64,000 nt of DNA from an uncultured Candidatus Saccharibacteria bacterium (GCA_947428935.1 CANENS010000003.1:1-64000); one strand, 5' to 3'. Numbered from the stretch's first letter, positions 55,007 through 62,992 are shown. Numbers and translations: made by a program. The notes: a model not told the origin generated them from the sequence alone.

Positions 55007-55858
55007 TCATGAACCTTGATGATTCTTGGCCACCAAATATCCTGCAACGACTCCAACTGTGTAAATCGCGAGGTCGATAATCACAACCGAACCCAAATCC
55101 GCATCCACAGATTCACAAGCCGCTATGTCCTCCTGCGCAAAGCAGTTAGCGTTCCGATAATCACTAAATTGCCAAAAACTAAACAAAATCATACTCAAAA
55201 TCAAAGCCAAAATCATAATCCAAACCAAAAAAACCGGCAAAGGCTTTTTTCGAAACGATAATACCGCCGCAACCAAGCAAGCCACCACCTCAACTACCAA
55301 CATAGTCGCCAAAATCATCGAGCAAATCGCCAAAAAAGTGCTCTGCCCCATCGGAAAACCGACAAAATCAACATACACAGAAGCGTTATAATACATTAAT
55401 CCGCTCAAACTTGCCAACGCTAGAAAAAGCAAACCGCGCCAATAACTAGGTACCTCACGTTGAAAGACCAAAAGCCCGCCAACTAAAAAACTCGCCGCCG
55501 CCGTAAAAAGATAGATAATCGCCGCCATCACCGTCACAACTCGACCATCCGGAGACGAGAACAATACGAACGCCCGCCAGCCGAACACCAGCCCTAGGGT
55601 CAACAGCACCACTCCACCCAAAAGCTTGCCGAAAAATCGCGGCCCACCTTGAATCCGTTCGAACTCAGATTTCGAGGATTTCGAGCTGCTTCGCGCGTGG
55701 GAATGAGCCTTCACAGCCGCTTTCTCGTTTCGTTTTCTCTTAGCAACTGTCGCAGATACTGCTTTCGACTTTTTGTTGTCAACCGGACCAGCCGAGTCTA
55801 ATTTGCTTTTTGACCTAGTCTTCACACTCTTCGCTTCCACCGTTCCCGTTCCGCCCAT
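55007..55858 (-). CDS. Multi-pass membrane protein, 283 aa
   Basis: A Lys/Ser/Ala-rich N-terminus of about 70 residues precedes six membrane segments; a loop with two Cys (NANCFAQEDIAACES) lies before the last. No family recognised. Single gene, with a palindrome unit upstream. Confidence 0.75.
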   Translation of the reverse strand: MGGTGTVEAKSVKTRSKSKLDSAGPVDNKKSKAVSATVAKRKRNEKAAVKAHSHARSSSKSSKSEFERIQGGPRFFGKLLGGVVLLTLGLVFGWRAFVLFSSPDGRVVTVMAAIIYLFTAAASFLVGGLLVFQREVPSYWRGLLFLALASLSGLMYYNASVYVDFVGFPMGQSTFLAICSMILATMLVVEVVACLVAAVLSFRKKPLPVFLVWIMILALILSMILFSFWQFSDYRNANCFAQEDIAACESVDADLGSVVIIDLAIYTVGVVAGYLVAKNHQGS

Positions 55859-55934
55859 TCTTATCTCCCATTAAGCTTTCGTTTATTATATCACACGCTA
55901 AATCCTCTAAAAAACTATATCCATTTTCGTAGGC

Positions 55935-55957
55935 AACTTGTACAGTATGTACAAGTT
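55935..55957. repeat. 27-bp-type palindrome, copy 6
   Basis: AACTTGTAC and GTACAAGTT around AGTAT, then TTTTTACCTCTGTAAAAAT and TTAATAAAGCC, then cassette C16. Confidence 0.92.
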
Positions 55958-56027
55958 CAACGCGTTTTTACCTCTGTAAAAATAGCTAATTTTAACGTTA
56001 ATAAAGCCTAAGACATACTATTTTTCG

Positions 56028-56221
56028 TTCGCAGCGGGTTTGTCGATATCAGCGTCGGCCGGTTGTGGGATTCTGGCGTCATCGGCTATGGATGGTCTAC
56101 GCGAGCTAATTCTTCTAATGTCAATGGTGCATACTATTTCCGCTTCGATGTGTCTGGGGTTACTCTGTCCAACGTCCGCAGTCGCTGGGCTGGCTTCTCC
56201 CTCCGCTGCCTAGCTAGACAG
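56028..56221 (+). repeat. Variable cassette C16
   Basis: Encodes RSGFVDISVGRLWDSG ... YYFRFDVSGVTLSNVR, then SRWAGFSLRCLARQ. Pro of FPLRC is Ser here (CCC to TCC). Followed 34 bp later by C17. Confidence 0.93.
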
Positions 56222-56255
56222 TAATAATAAAACAGAAGCTTAATTAGAAATATTT

Positions 56256-56427
56256 TTCGCAGCGGACTTGTTAATATCGATCTCGGTCGTTTGAGATACT
56301 CTGGCATCTTCGGTTACGGGTGATCGTCGAGGGCTAATTTCTCTAATGTCGCTCGAGCATACTTCCTCTACTTCCATGCGTCTGGCGTCGGCCCGTCCAG
56401 CAACAACGGTCGCTGGAACGGCTTTCC
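56256..56427 (+). repeat. Variable cassette C17, mosaic
   Basis: The first 60-70 bases match C7/C10 (CGGACTTGTTAATATCG; GATCTCGG; AGATACTCTGG). The remainder matches C6, including the in-frame TGA and the end GGCCCGTCCAGCAACAAC. The 3' end switches to CCACCTACAATCT as in C10. It looks like a recombinant of two cassettes. Confidence 0.92.
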
Positions 56428-56507
56428 ACCTACAATCTCGTCAGGGTTAGCCTACTACTGGATAGATGATAATAACTAAGAATAGCAACAAAGGCTAGAA
56501 GACTCAA

Positions 56508-57665
56508 TTATATTTTCGCCAAAGCCTTTTTCACTCGTGCAATATCGCTCTCGCGCGTCGCATAACTGAGCGAAAATCGCACCAAAGGTGGATATTTACA
56601 AACCTTATCCAAATAATAATGCGCGCAGAAATATCCTGTTCGCGCCATAATTCCTTCTTTCCCGAGCGCCGCCCCCAGTAAATGCGAATCCATACCTTCG
56701 ACGTAAAAACTCATAGTCGGATTCGGCTCGTTGCCGACCATCCGCACTTTCTCTTTGCCACGCAAAAACTCATCCAGCTCCGCAGTATATTCAAGCAGAC
56801 GCTTCTTCTCCACTTTGCTCCGCTTCTCCAGCCAATCAATCGCTTCCCCAAACGCCACAATTTCCCCCCAAGCCTGCAATCCTGCCTCAAAAATCGTATG
56901 CGTCAGTTCCTTCTTTTCTGCACTGAGAAGATAGTGATCAGAAAACACATCATCCACCATTCCACCACCGATAAAACTGAGTTTCAACTTCGGCACCAAA
57001 TCGCGCCGCACCACCATCACACCCAGAGACGGCGCATACATCTTATGTGCCGAAAAACAAATCGCATCCGCCTCAGTTTTTTCTAAAATCTCATGATAAT
57101 GCGCCATGGCCTGCGCCGCGTCGATAATAATTATTCCCCCGTCTTTATGCACCCTTTTCACCACTTCTTTCAAATTCGCACACCGCCGACCGTCAAAATT
57201 CGCCGCGCAATTGATCACCACTACTGCCCCCACAAAATCTTCATCCTCCATCAACAAACTTCCATCTTCCGCCCGTTTTAAGACTACGCGCGGAATCCCC
57301 AGCCGTTGGCTCATCGCCATAGTCGCGAGGAACGGCGAATTATGTTCAATCTCGCTCGTAACTACTTTTTGCACACATTTTTGATCAATCTCATTCAAAA
57401 GCAAATTAACCCCATAGGTCGTATTCAGCGTGAAACTCACAAAATAATCCTTCCCCTTCAACTTCAAAAGTTTCAAAACCTTTTTGCGCGCGTCTTCAAC
57501 CAAAACATCCGTTTTTTCACCCCAAGGATATTTCACTCTTTCTCCACAAGAGTTGTGCTCATAATAATATTTATGCAAAGTCTCAACCACAAGCCTCGGA
57601 CGCAAACTCTGACACGCCGCATCAAGATAAACCGTTTTTTCATCTAAATAATCAAAATCTGCCAT
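56508..57665 (-). CDS. Class V aminotransferase (cysteine desulfurase-like)
   Basis: About 385 residues, PLP-dependent fold type I. Visible: VYLDAACQSLRP start, DAAQAMAHY (Asp for the pyridine N, His stacking nearby), the PLP lysine in CFSAHKMYAPS, and a late Cys in RTGYFCAHYY where SufS/CsdA has its catalytic Cys. Sulfur donation for tRNA thiolation or Fe-S is plausible. No SufU or other scaffold is adjacent. Start is set at 57665, 6 nt after TATAAT, so probably leaderless. Confidence 0.88.
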   Translation of the reverse strand: MADFDYLDEKTVYLDAACQSLRPRLVVETLHKYYYEHNSCGERVKYPWGEKTDVLVEDARKKVLKLLKLKGKDYFVSFTLNTTYGVNLLLNEIDQKCVQKVVTSEIEHNSPFLATMAMSQRLGIPRVVLKRAEDGSLLMEDEDFVGAVVVINCAANFDGRRCANLKEVVKRVHKDGGIIIIDAAQAMAHYHEILEKTEADAICFSAHKMYAPSLGVMVVRRDLVPKLKLSFIGGGMVDDVFSDHYLLSAEKKELTHTIFEAGLQAWGEIVAFGEAIDWLEKRSKVEKKRLLEYTAELDEFLRGKEKVRMVGNEPNPTMSFYVEGMDSHLLGAALGKEGIMARTGYFCAHYYLDKVCKYPPLVRFSLSYATRESDIARVKKALAKI

Positions 57666-57935
57666 ATTGCAATTATAGCATGGATTTGGGGCAAGCCTAG
57701 CTTGCCCCAAGTTTATTCGTGCTGTCATACGTTAATACGAAGGCTAGCGATATTCTTCTTCCTAATCTGGAAGACGCCACGAATTAAAATATCTAAAGCA
57801 AACCTCGGCCGTTCACATCAAAATCCATAACGCTAAAACCGCTGTTTTTTCGTCTTGCCTTCCCACGACAACACACATGTTTATTTTCGTCAATACATAG
57901 AATTCGGCACTTTCACCAACCTCCACCCTAACGAT

Positions 57936-58442
57936 TTATCTTTCAGCAATATCGCTTTTCAAAGACAAAGTCGAAAGAAGAGCGATAAAAAGGCACAAGC
58001 AATTTACCGTCAAAGCAAAAGGCGCCGAAATCGGCATGATAAAACAGGATATTATAGCGCCGACTAATCCCAACAACGCTAACATCCGCGTGTTAGTTCG
58101 ATATAACTCGGTAACCCGCCCAGAGCCCACTAACGAAACTATTGACAGCACCAGAATAACTACCGACAAAGGATACAGTAATAATACGCCAAGTATCCGC
58201 GTCGAAAAACCAGGAATTATGAGTAATGCCGTAACAGTCGCCTCGATCGCTAAAGCCACAATCGCCAAGGTTCGCGGATAAGTTACCGACTGAAATGAAT
58301 TCTGAACAACTCGCACTTCGGAAACTTGCTTTTTCGGAGACTGCTTCTTCCGCATCTGTGTCGTAGTCTTCGCATTACTCCTTCCCTTTTGCGTCGAATT
58401 CGTTTTAGTTGATTTTGATTTTGTCGAAGTCCTTGTTACCAT
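57936..58442 (-). CDS. Small membrane protein, 168 aa
   Basis: A basic Thr/Ser/Lys-rich N-terminus (about 1-55) and four membrane segments. No family recognised. The architecture (charged disordered lead plus helices) is shared with the proteins at 34801 and 55007. Confidence 0.7.
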   Translation of the reverse strand: MVTRTSTKSKSTKTNSTQKGRSNAKTTTQMRKKQSPKKQVSEVRVVQNSFQSVTYPRTLAIVALAIEATVTALLIIPGFSTRILGVLLLYPLSVVILVLSIVSLVGSGRVTELYRTNTRMLALLGLVGAIISCFIMPISAPFALTVNCLCLFIALLSTLSLKSDIAER

Positions 58443-58529
58443 ACTATCATCATACCATACATCACAGCTAACAAGATTACTTTATTAAACTCAATATCAC
58501 TCATTCTCTCCCCTGGAATTTCTCATTTG

Positions 58530-58552
58530 AACTTGTACAGACTGTACAAGTT
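58530..58552. repeat. 27-bp-type palindrome, copy 7, fused to a cassette
   Basis: AACTTGTAC and GTACAAGTT around AGACT. The last TT is also the start of TTCGCAGCGGG of cassette C18, so the palindrome abuts the cassette with no spacer. Confidence 0.93.
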
Positions 58553-58744
58553 CGCAGCGGGCTCGTCAGTATCAACAGTGGCGCAATACGATATTCCAAT
58601 GTTGGTGGATACGCCTGGACTTCGCGAACTATCTCATACGGTACTCAACTTGCATATAGGCTCAGCTTCGATGCCTCAGTTACTGACCCAGCCAATGGTA
58701 GCAATCGCTGGAACGGCTTCCCCCTCCGCTGCCTAGCTAGACAG
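58551..58744 (+). repeat. Variable cassette C18
   Basis: Encodes RSGLVSINSGAIRYSN ... YRLSFDASVTDPANGS, then [14 protein letters not shown]. With palindrome 7 before it and hairpin plus inverted-repeat element after it (to 58924) it is the most complete unit in the window. Confidence 0.94.
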
Positions 58745-58808
58745 TAATAATGTATGTTTCAAACATAAGCATAAATTGTTTTTATGCTTGAGTTTTAGGT
58801 TGTGATGT

Positions 58809-58924
58809 GTGGGGGGGTAATAATAGAAGACAGTGACTAGAAGAAACGTATACTAATGAGTTAATTTACAATGCTTTTGATAACTATTGCTCAGTGTGTC
58901 ACTGTCTTCTATTATTACCCCCAC
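58809..58924. mobile_element. 116-bp inverted-repeat element (MITE-like), copy 2
   Basis: Terminal repeats GTGGGGGGGTAATAAT, AGAAGACAGTGAC and reverse complement, same length as copy 1; the centre has diverged but keeps AGAAACGTATA. Confidence 0.88.
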
Positions 58925-59016
58925 TCGGCGTTAAAAATCTAAAGCGTAAAATCCAAAAAGAGCCAAACTAAACTCTCCCTCTATCAATCAACCTCAACCT
59001 ATGCTATAATTAATAT

Positions 59017-60108
59017 ATGTTTGAGTTGATTGATATGTTGATCGTTCGCCCGATCACGAATATTCTTTTCGTCGTCTATGGTTTCGTCGGAGATTTTGGA
59101 CTGGCGATTATCCTATTCACTATTTTGGTCAAAATCTGTATGTGGCCTTTAATTAAGCGTCAGCTGCATCAAACTCGCCTCATGCGTAAAATCCAGCCCG
59201 AGCTAGCCGAAATTAAAAAACGTTGTAATGGCAATCGTCAACTTGAGTCCTTGCAGATGATGGACCTCTATAAACGCAATAACATTAAGCCTTTTCGTTC
59301 AATTTTGACTTTAATTATTCAGCTGCCGATCTTCATTGCACTGTACACTGCCGTGCGCGTGATGGTCTTACCAACTACGACCGACAATCTCGGCCTGCGT
59401 GCTTATCCGATCATCCGCGACCTCGACAATATCCAAGACGTAATTGAAAAACAAGACACCTATCTGAACGCCGTCTCCGAGTGGAACGAGCAAAAAGATG
59501 AAGATAAAACCAACCAAACTCCTCCCACTTACGATTTCCACCCCAAACTTTTCGGTCTAATCGATCTCGACCCTCGCCCCGGGTTCACCTCTGCTAGTAG
59601 CGTAGTTTTATTGATTTTTGCAGTAGCTTCTGCCTTTACCCAATACTGGGTTTCCAATCAACAACTCCCCTCGAAAAAATCTACCAAATCACGCACTTTC
59701 CGCCAGATTATCCAAGAGACTGCCGCTTCCGGCAAAGAACCTGATCAAGCTGAACTTAACGCTATCATGACTCGCCAAATGTCCAGAATCACTCCGATAA
59801 TGATGCTCATGATTATGCTTAATCTCCCCGGCGCCCTGGTTTTTTACTATCTGATTAGTAATGCTATGACCTTATTCCAACAAAAATATATCTTCAATAA
59901 AGACCAAGACGAAATGGAAATTGTTGCCGACAAAAAACTGATTAAGGATCTCAAGAGAATTGAAGAAGGCGAAGTGGTTGAACAAAAACCGACTAAAAAC
60001 CGTACCGCCCGAGGAGGACAAGATGGATCATCGAGTGCCAATATTACCCGTATTTCTGCAAAGAGTAAACATGGACACGGAAAAAGTAAGAAAAGGAGTT
60101 CGAAATGA
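59017..60108 (+). CDS. yidC: Membrane protein insertase YidC/Oxa1
   Basis: 363 residues. An N-terminal membrane helix, a cytoplasmic hairpin rich in Arg/Lys (KRQLHQTRLMRKIQPELAEIKKRC) and further helices (SILTLIIQLPIFIALYTAV; LMIMLNLPGALVFYYLISN) give the YidC/Oxa1 pattern. The loop between helices is long and acidic, and the C-terminal tail is basic, suited to ribosome contact. TATAAT lies 6 nt before the ATG. Overlaps khpB by 4 bp. Confidence 0.94.
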   Translation: MFELIDMLIVRPITNILFVVYGFVGDFGLAIILFTILVKICMWPLIKRQLHQTRLMRKIQPELAEIKKRCNGNRQLESLQMMDLYKRNNIKPFRSILTLIIQLPIFIALYTAVRVMVLPTTTDNLGLRAYPIIRDLDNIQDVIEKQDTYLNAVSEWNEQKDEDKTNQTPPTYDFHPKLFGLIDLDPRPGFTSASSVVLLIFAVASAFTQYWVSNQQLPSKKSTKSRTFRQIIQETAASGKEPDQAELNAIMTRQMSRITPIMMLMIMLNLPGALVFYYLISNAMTLFQQKYIFNKDQDEMEIVADKKLIKDLKRIEEGEVVEQKPTKNRTARGGQDGSSSANITRISAKSKHGHGKSKKRSSK

Positions 60109-60572
60109 ATAAAGATGAATCAATTCGCTTTGCAACTAAATTTTTAGAGGATCTACTTTCGTTTTTTGGTATTAACGTAGCTGTGGATTCGACGATTGAT
60201 GACGAGGTGATTCAACTTTCAATTCCTTCGACCTCCATGAACTCACTCCTGATTGGCAAAGAAGCCAACAATTTGCGTGCTTTACAGCACATTGTGTCAC
60301 AAGCCTTGATTAATCGTAGCGCTAGCATTACACGCGTTAATGTCGATGTTGCTGACTACAAACGCCAACGCGCCGACCACATTGCTCGCCAAGCCGAAGA
60401 TTGGATTCGCGAAGTTCGCACCACCGGGCATTCCAAACGCCTCAACCTTAACGCCGCTGATCGCCGCATTGTACATAAAGTTGCCGCCGATTATTCCGAC
60501 GTCTCGACTCACTCCGAAGGCGAAGGTCGCGAACGCCAATTAATTATCGAAAAATCACAACTTAATCTATAG
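60105..60572 (+). CDS. khpB: KH/R3H RNA-binding protein KhpB (Jag)
   Basis: 155 residues. A KH-type region (SLLIGKEANNLRALQHIVS) is followed by an R3H domain (LNAADRRIVHKVAADY; SEGEGRERQLII). Jag/KhpB genes usually follow yidC, as here, with a 4-bp stop-start overlap. The N-terminal Jag-N domain is absent. Confidence 0.92.
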   Translation: MNKDESIRFATKFLEDLLSFFGINVAVDSTIDDEVIQLSIPSTSMNSLLIGKEANNLRALQHIVSQALINRSASITRVNVDVADYKRQRADHIARQAEDWIREVRTTGHSKRLNLNAADRRIVHKVAADYSDVSTHSEGEGRERQLIIEKSQLNL

Positions 60573-60968
60573 CGCAAAGAATTCTATCGCCGGAGACTGA
60601 AGGCTGTCATCCGTAGGTTGCAATTTTACTTCTGTCGGATGAATCTTGTTCAATTCCTGTGCCAAAAGCAGCGCATCTTTCATCTCAGCCCGCAAATTAT
60701 TTCGTCGCTCCAACTTCTGTACCGCCCGTTTAATCGCTTCAGGATCCAAAGTTGGATTATCCATAGTATTCCGAAAAATCCGTATTACCATTTCGTTAGC
60801 AGTATTCAATGACCAAGTTACCACATTCTGATCAACCGTAACATTGAGTCAATAATCAGCATTTTGCAAATAGCGCTCCTTAATTCTCCGCGAAAGGGTC
60901 TCAAAAATCACATAAGCATGAATATGTGCATAATTGGCAAACTTCGCCGTTGTGTATCGAACTATCAT
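60567..60968 (-). pseudogene. Hypothetical protein gene with an in-frame TGA
   Basis: From ATG 60968 the frame reads MIVRYTTAKFANYAHIHAYV ... YLQNADY, then TGA at 60849-60851. It continues in the same frame as LNVTVDQNVVTWSLNTANEM ... down to 60567. Both parts are open and charged, so this looks like one 133-residue gene with a nonsense mutation. The downstream part could restart at the GTG of NVVTW. The 3' end overlaps khpB by 6 bp, convergent. Confidence 0.6.
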
Positions 60969-61043
60969 ACCGACATCTTACCATACAACCGAACTTAAGC
61001 AAAAAATAAATCGAGAATTATATTCTATGTTACAATAAACAAT

Positions 61044-61934
61044 ATGAAAATTGTCTTTCCTGAGTACCAAAATCCCATCATTCAATCCGCAATTCATTTC
61101 TATCAAGCCGCAAATCCAGATTTCGAAGCGCTCGAATCTGATAACTTAGAAACGGCTTGTCTCGCAGTAAAAAACGGTGAGGTCGAAGCTATGATTGCGG
61201 GGATCGATTACCCTTCGCGCGAGGTGATTCTGGCCTGTCGCGAGCATTTCGGCATGGGAACTTACCCCCCAGAAATCTCATCCCATCTAAAAGCAGGTCA
61301 TGGGAGCGAAACTCCCATGCTAAACCTCGGGGGTTTAGCGGATCATAAAAACGAACGATATAGCACTTTCTCTGGTCTTGCGGTTATGCAGCAACCGAAT
61401 GATAGTAAAAAATCTTCTGGTCCAGCCAAAACCTACCTGCTCGCCGATATGGCGGCTTGTAAGCATCCATCCAGAGAACAGCTAATCGAAATTACGCTTC
61501 AAACTTACCATAGCGCTCAAAAAATCCTCAGCGAACCACCTCGCATCGCGCTGCTTTCCTTCTCTACCTTTGGCAGCGGCGGACATGACGAAACGATCAC
61601 ACTGCTGCAAGATGTTAAAAATACCATCCAGTCGTTCGGGATCGACTGTATCGACGGCGAAATGCAACTCGACGCCGCCGTCAATCCGCGAGTGGCACAG
61701 AAAAAATCCCCCAATTCCCCGGTCGCTGGACAAGCCAACGTCCTGATCACCCCCGATCTCAATTCTGGGAACCTGCTCTACAAAGCATTTGAGCAAATTG
61801 CCGGCTACACCGTGGCCGGGCCGATTCTGCAAGGCTTTGCCTTCCCTGTCTCCGACCTCTCGCGTGGCAGCAATCAGGAAGATGTTATTCTCACCCTCGA
61901 CGCTTTATCAAAATTAGTAGACCAATCCAGCTAA
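61044..61934 (+). CDS. pta: Phosphate acetyltransferase/butyryltransferase-family enzyme
   Basis: About 296 residues of the PTA_PTB fold (GIDYPSREVI; LADMAACKHPSREQL; ALLSFSTFGSG; DGEMQLDAAV; NVLITPDLNSGNLLYKAFEQIAGY; GPILQGFAFPVSDLSRGS). It would convert acetyl-CoA and acetyl phosphate; acetate kinase is not in the window. Residues about 87-102 (AGHGSETPMLNLGGLADH) are encoded by two hairpins and look like an in-frame insertion. A TACAAT box lies 7 nt before the ATG. Confidence 0.88.
   Translation: MKIVFPEYQNPIIQSAIHFYQAANPDFEALESDNLETACLAVKNGEVEAMIAGIDYPSREVILACREHFGMGTYPPEISSHLKAGHGSETPMLNLGGLADHKNERYSTFSGLAVMQQPNDSKKSSGPAKTYLLADMAACKHPSREQLIEITLQTYHSAQKILSEPPRIALLSFSTFGSGGHDETITLLQDVKNTIQSFGIDCIDGEMQLDAAVNPRVAQKKSPNSPVAGQANVLITPDLNSGNLLYKAFEQIAGYTVAGPILQGFAFPVSDLSRGSNQEDVILTLDALSKLVDQSS
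61298..61340. repeat. Palindromic insert within pta
   Basis: TCATGGGAG/CTCCCATG around CGAAA is directly followed by CTAAACC/GGGTTTAG around TCGG. Both hairpins sit in frame in the coding sequence and encode residues that interrupt the usual enzyme pattern. Confidence 0.75.
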
Positions 61935-61974
61935 AACAGCTGTCTTGAAATTTAAACATAAGCACTATAGCATG

Positions 61975-62003
61975 ACGAAGACCTCACGAGGAGGTCTTTT
62001 TGG
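61975..62003 (+). terminator. Terminator of pta
   Basis: AAGACCTC/GAGGTCTT around ACGAG, then TTTTT. Confidence 0.85.
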
Positions 62004-62298
62004 GGCAATCGACAAGATCATTGATCGAATGATACGCAAACAAAGTCGGTATCGCAAAAAACATAACCATGAAGAACGCAATCACAACAATTATGACCAA
62101 CGCGGAACGCACTTGACAATGAAAAATCAACATCACAGTCAAAATCGTTTTCGCCAGCATATCACCTTGTAAATCCGCCATCAGTGGCATTGATCTCAAA
62201 AACGCGTATTGATCAAGTAATGTGTCAAAAGCCACTGCGTAGTAACAAAGCAAAAATGCCAAAGTGCAATATAACACAACCCGGCAAACACCTCTCAT
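61984..62298 (-). CDS. Small membrane protein, 104 aa
   Basis: Three membrane segments (about 5-25, 45-60, 62-90). No family recognised. A good AGGGAGGTG lies before the ATG at 62298, so I take it as real. Its 3' end overlaps the pta terminator. Confidence 0.65.
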   Translation of the reverse strand: MRGVCRVVLYCTLAFLLCYYAVAFDTLLDQYAFLRSMPLMADLQGDMLAKTILTVMLIFHCQVRSALVIIVVIAFFMVMFFAIPTLFAYHSINDLVDCPKKTSS

Positions 62299-62486
62299 TT
62301 TTTCTCACCTCCCTTTCCCCAGAGGATACACACCAACAGTTAAAATAGCAACTCAATAAAAAAAGGTGTACTCTCAATCGCGCCTGTCTTCGCCCAAAAT
62401 TTAAGATGCGCCGCCCTATTTCCCTTATTATAACACATATTTTGCGCAGCACCTCCAAATTCCCCACCCTACTATATGATTATATA

Positions 62487-62674
62487 CAGTCTAACTAGGC
62501 AGCGGAGGGGGACAGCATGATCACGGGAATCACCAGCGGCAGAGTAGATAGTGGATGCATTGAAATTTAACCGATATGCATGAGCCGTATCGGAAGTTTG
62601 TGATGACCATTTGCCGCCGCTATTGCCAGAATATCTCAATCGACCATTATTAATGTTAATGTACCCGCTGCGAA
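62487..62674 (-). repeat. Variable cassette C19, near-identical to C9
   Basis: Encodes the same protein end as C9, including AVPLRC, and the same MVKLNRRV spacer upstream. The tail differs by two bases (CTAGTTAGACTG). Confidence 0.93.
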
Positions 62675-62735
62675 CTCGGCGATTTAGTTTTACCATATAT
62701 TATTACTGTCTAGCTAAGCAGCGGAGGGGGAAGGC
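62487..62735 (-). repeat. About 200-250-bp duplication, copy 2 (with 46843-47091)
   Basis: Inverted copy of 46843-47091, covering cassette C19, the spacer and the 3' end of C20. The identity fades inside C20. Confidence 0.88.
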
Positions 62736-62899
62736 GTTAAAACAATCGCTATAATATGACGGATAAGTACCGGATGCGCCGAAGTATAGGTTATACGCAT
62801 AACTAACATTATCAGTATCTGTTCGATTTGACCAGCTGTAGTTTGCTATACCAGTTTCATTTAGATGCCCAGTCTTAGTAATAATACGCCCGCTGCGAA
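62706..62899 (-). repeat. Variable cassette C20
   Basis: Encodes RSGRIITKTGHLNETG ... YNLYFGASGTYPSYYS, then DCFNAFPLRCLARQ. One of the more diverged copies, AT-richer in its middle. Its leader runs to palindrome copy 8 at 62970. Confidence 0.92.
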
Positions 62900-62969
62900 C
62901 CGTGAATAATGTATCTTAGGTTTTATTAACTTAAGACTTTATTATTTTTACAGAAGTAAAAATCATTTG

Positions 62970-62992
62970 AACTTGTACATGCTGTACAAGTT
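62970..62992. repeat. 27-bp-type palindrome, copy 8
   Basis: AACTTGTAC and GTACAAGTT around ATGCT. On its left lies the second palindrome TTTTTACAGAAGTAAAAA and TTAATAAAACC in reverse, then cassette C20, so the unit is the mirror image of copies 5 and 6. Confidence 0.92.

Noticed and set aside
60849-60851. TGA recoded as an amino acid
   Set aside because: All clear housekeeping genes in the window end normally and use TGG for Trp; the three TGA cases are in decayed or silent sequence.
62225-62467. 80-codon frame on the minus strand
   Set aside because: It overlaps the better-supported 104-residue membrane protein and its ribosome site.
6205-62899. Cassettes as small expressed proteins
   Set aside because: Frames open at RSG without a ribosome site, several carry nonsense codons (C3, C6, C17), and only the end of a domain is encoded. 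C9 has an upstream ATG but no signal for translation.
32906-62992. CRISPR array or integron cassette array
   Set aside because: Repeats are spread over many kilobases on both strands without regular spacers. There are no attC-type sites, no integron integrase and no cas genes.
32906-62992. 27-bp palindromes as rho-independent terminators
   Set aside because: None is followed by a consistent T-run, the AT-rich arms are weak, and several lie upstream of cassettes rather than after genes.
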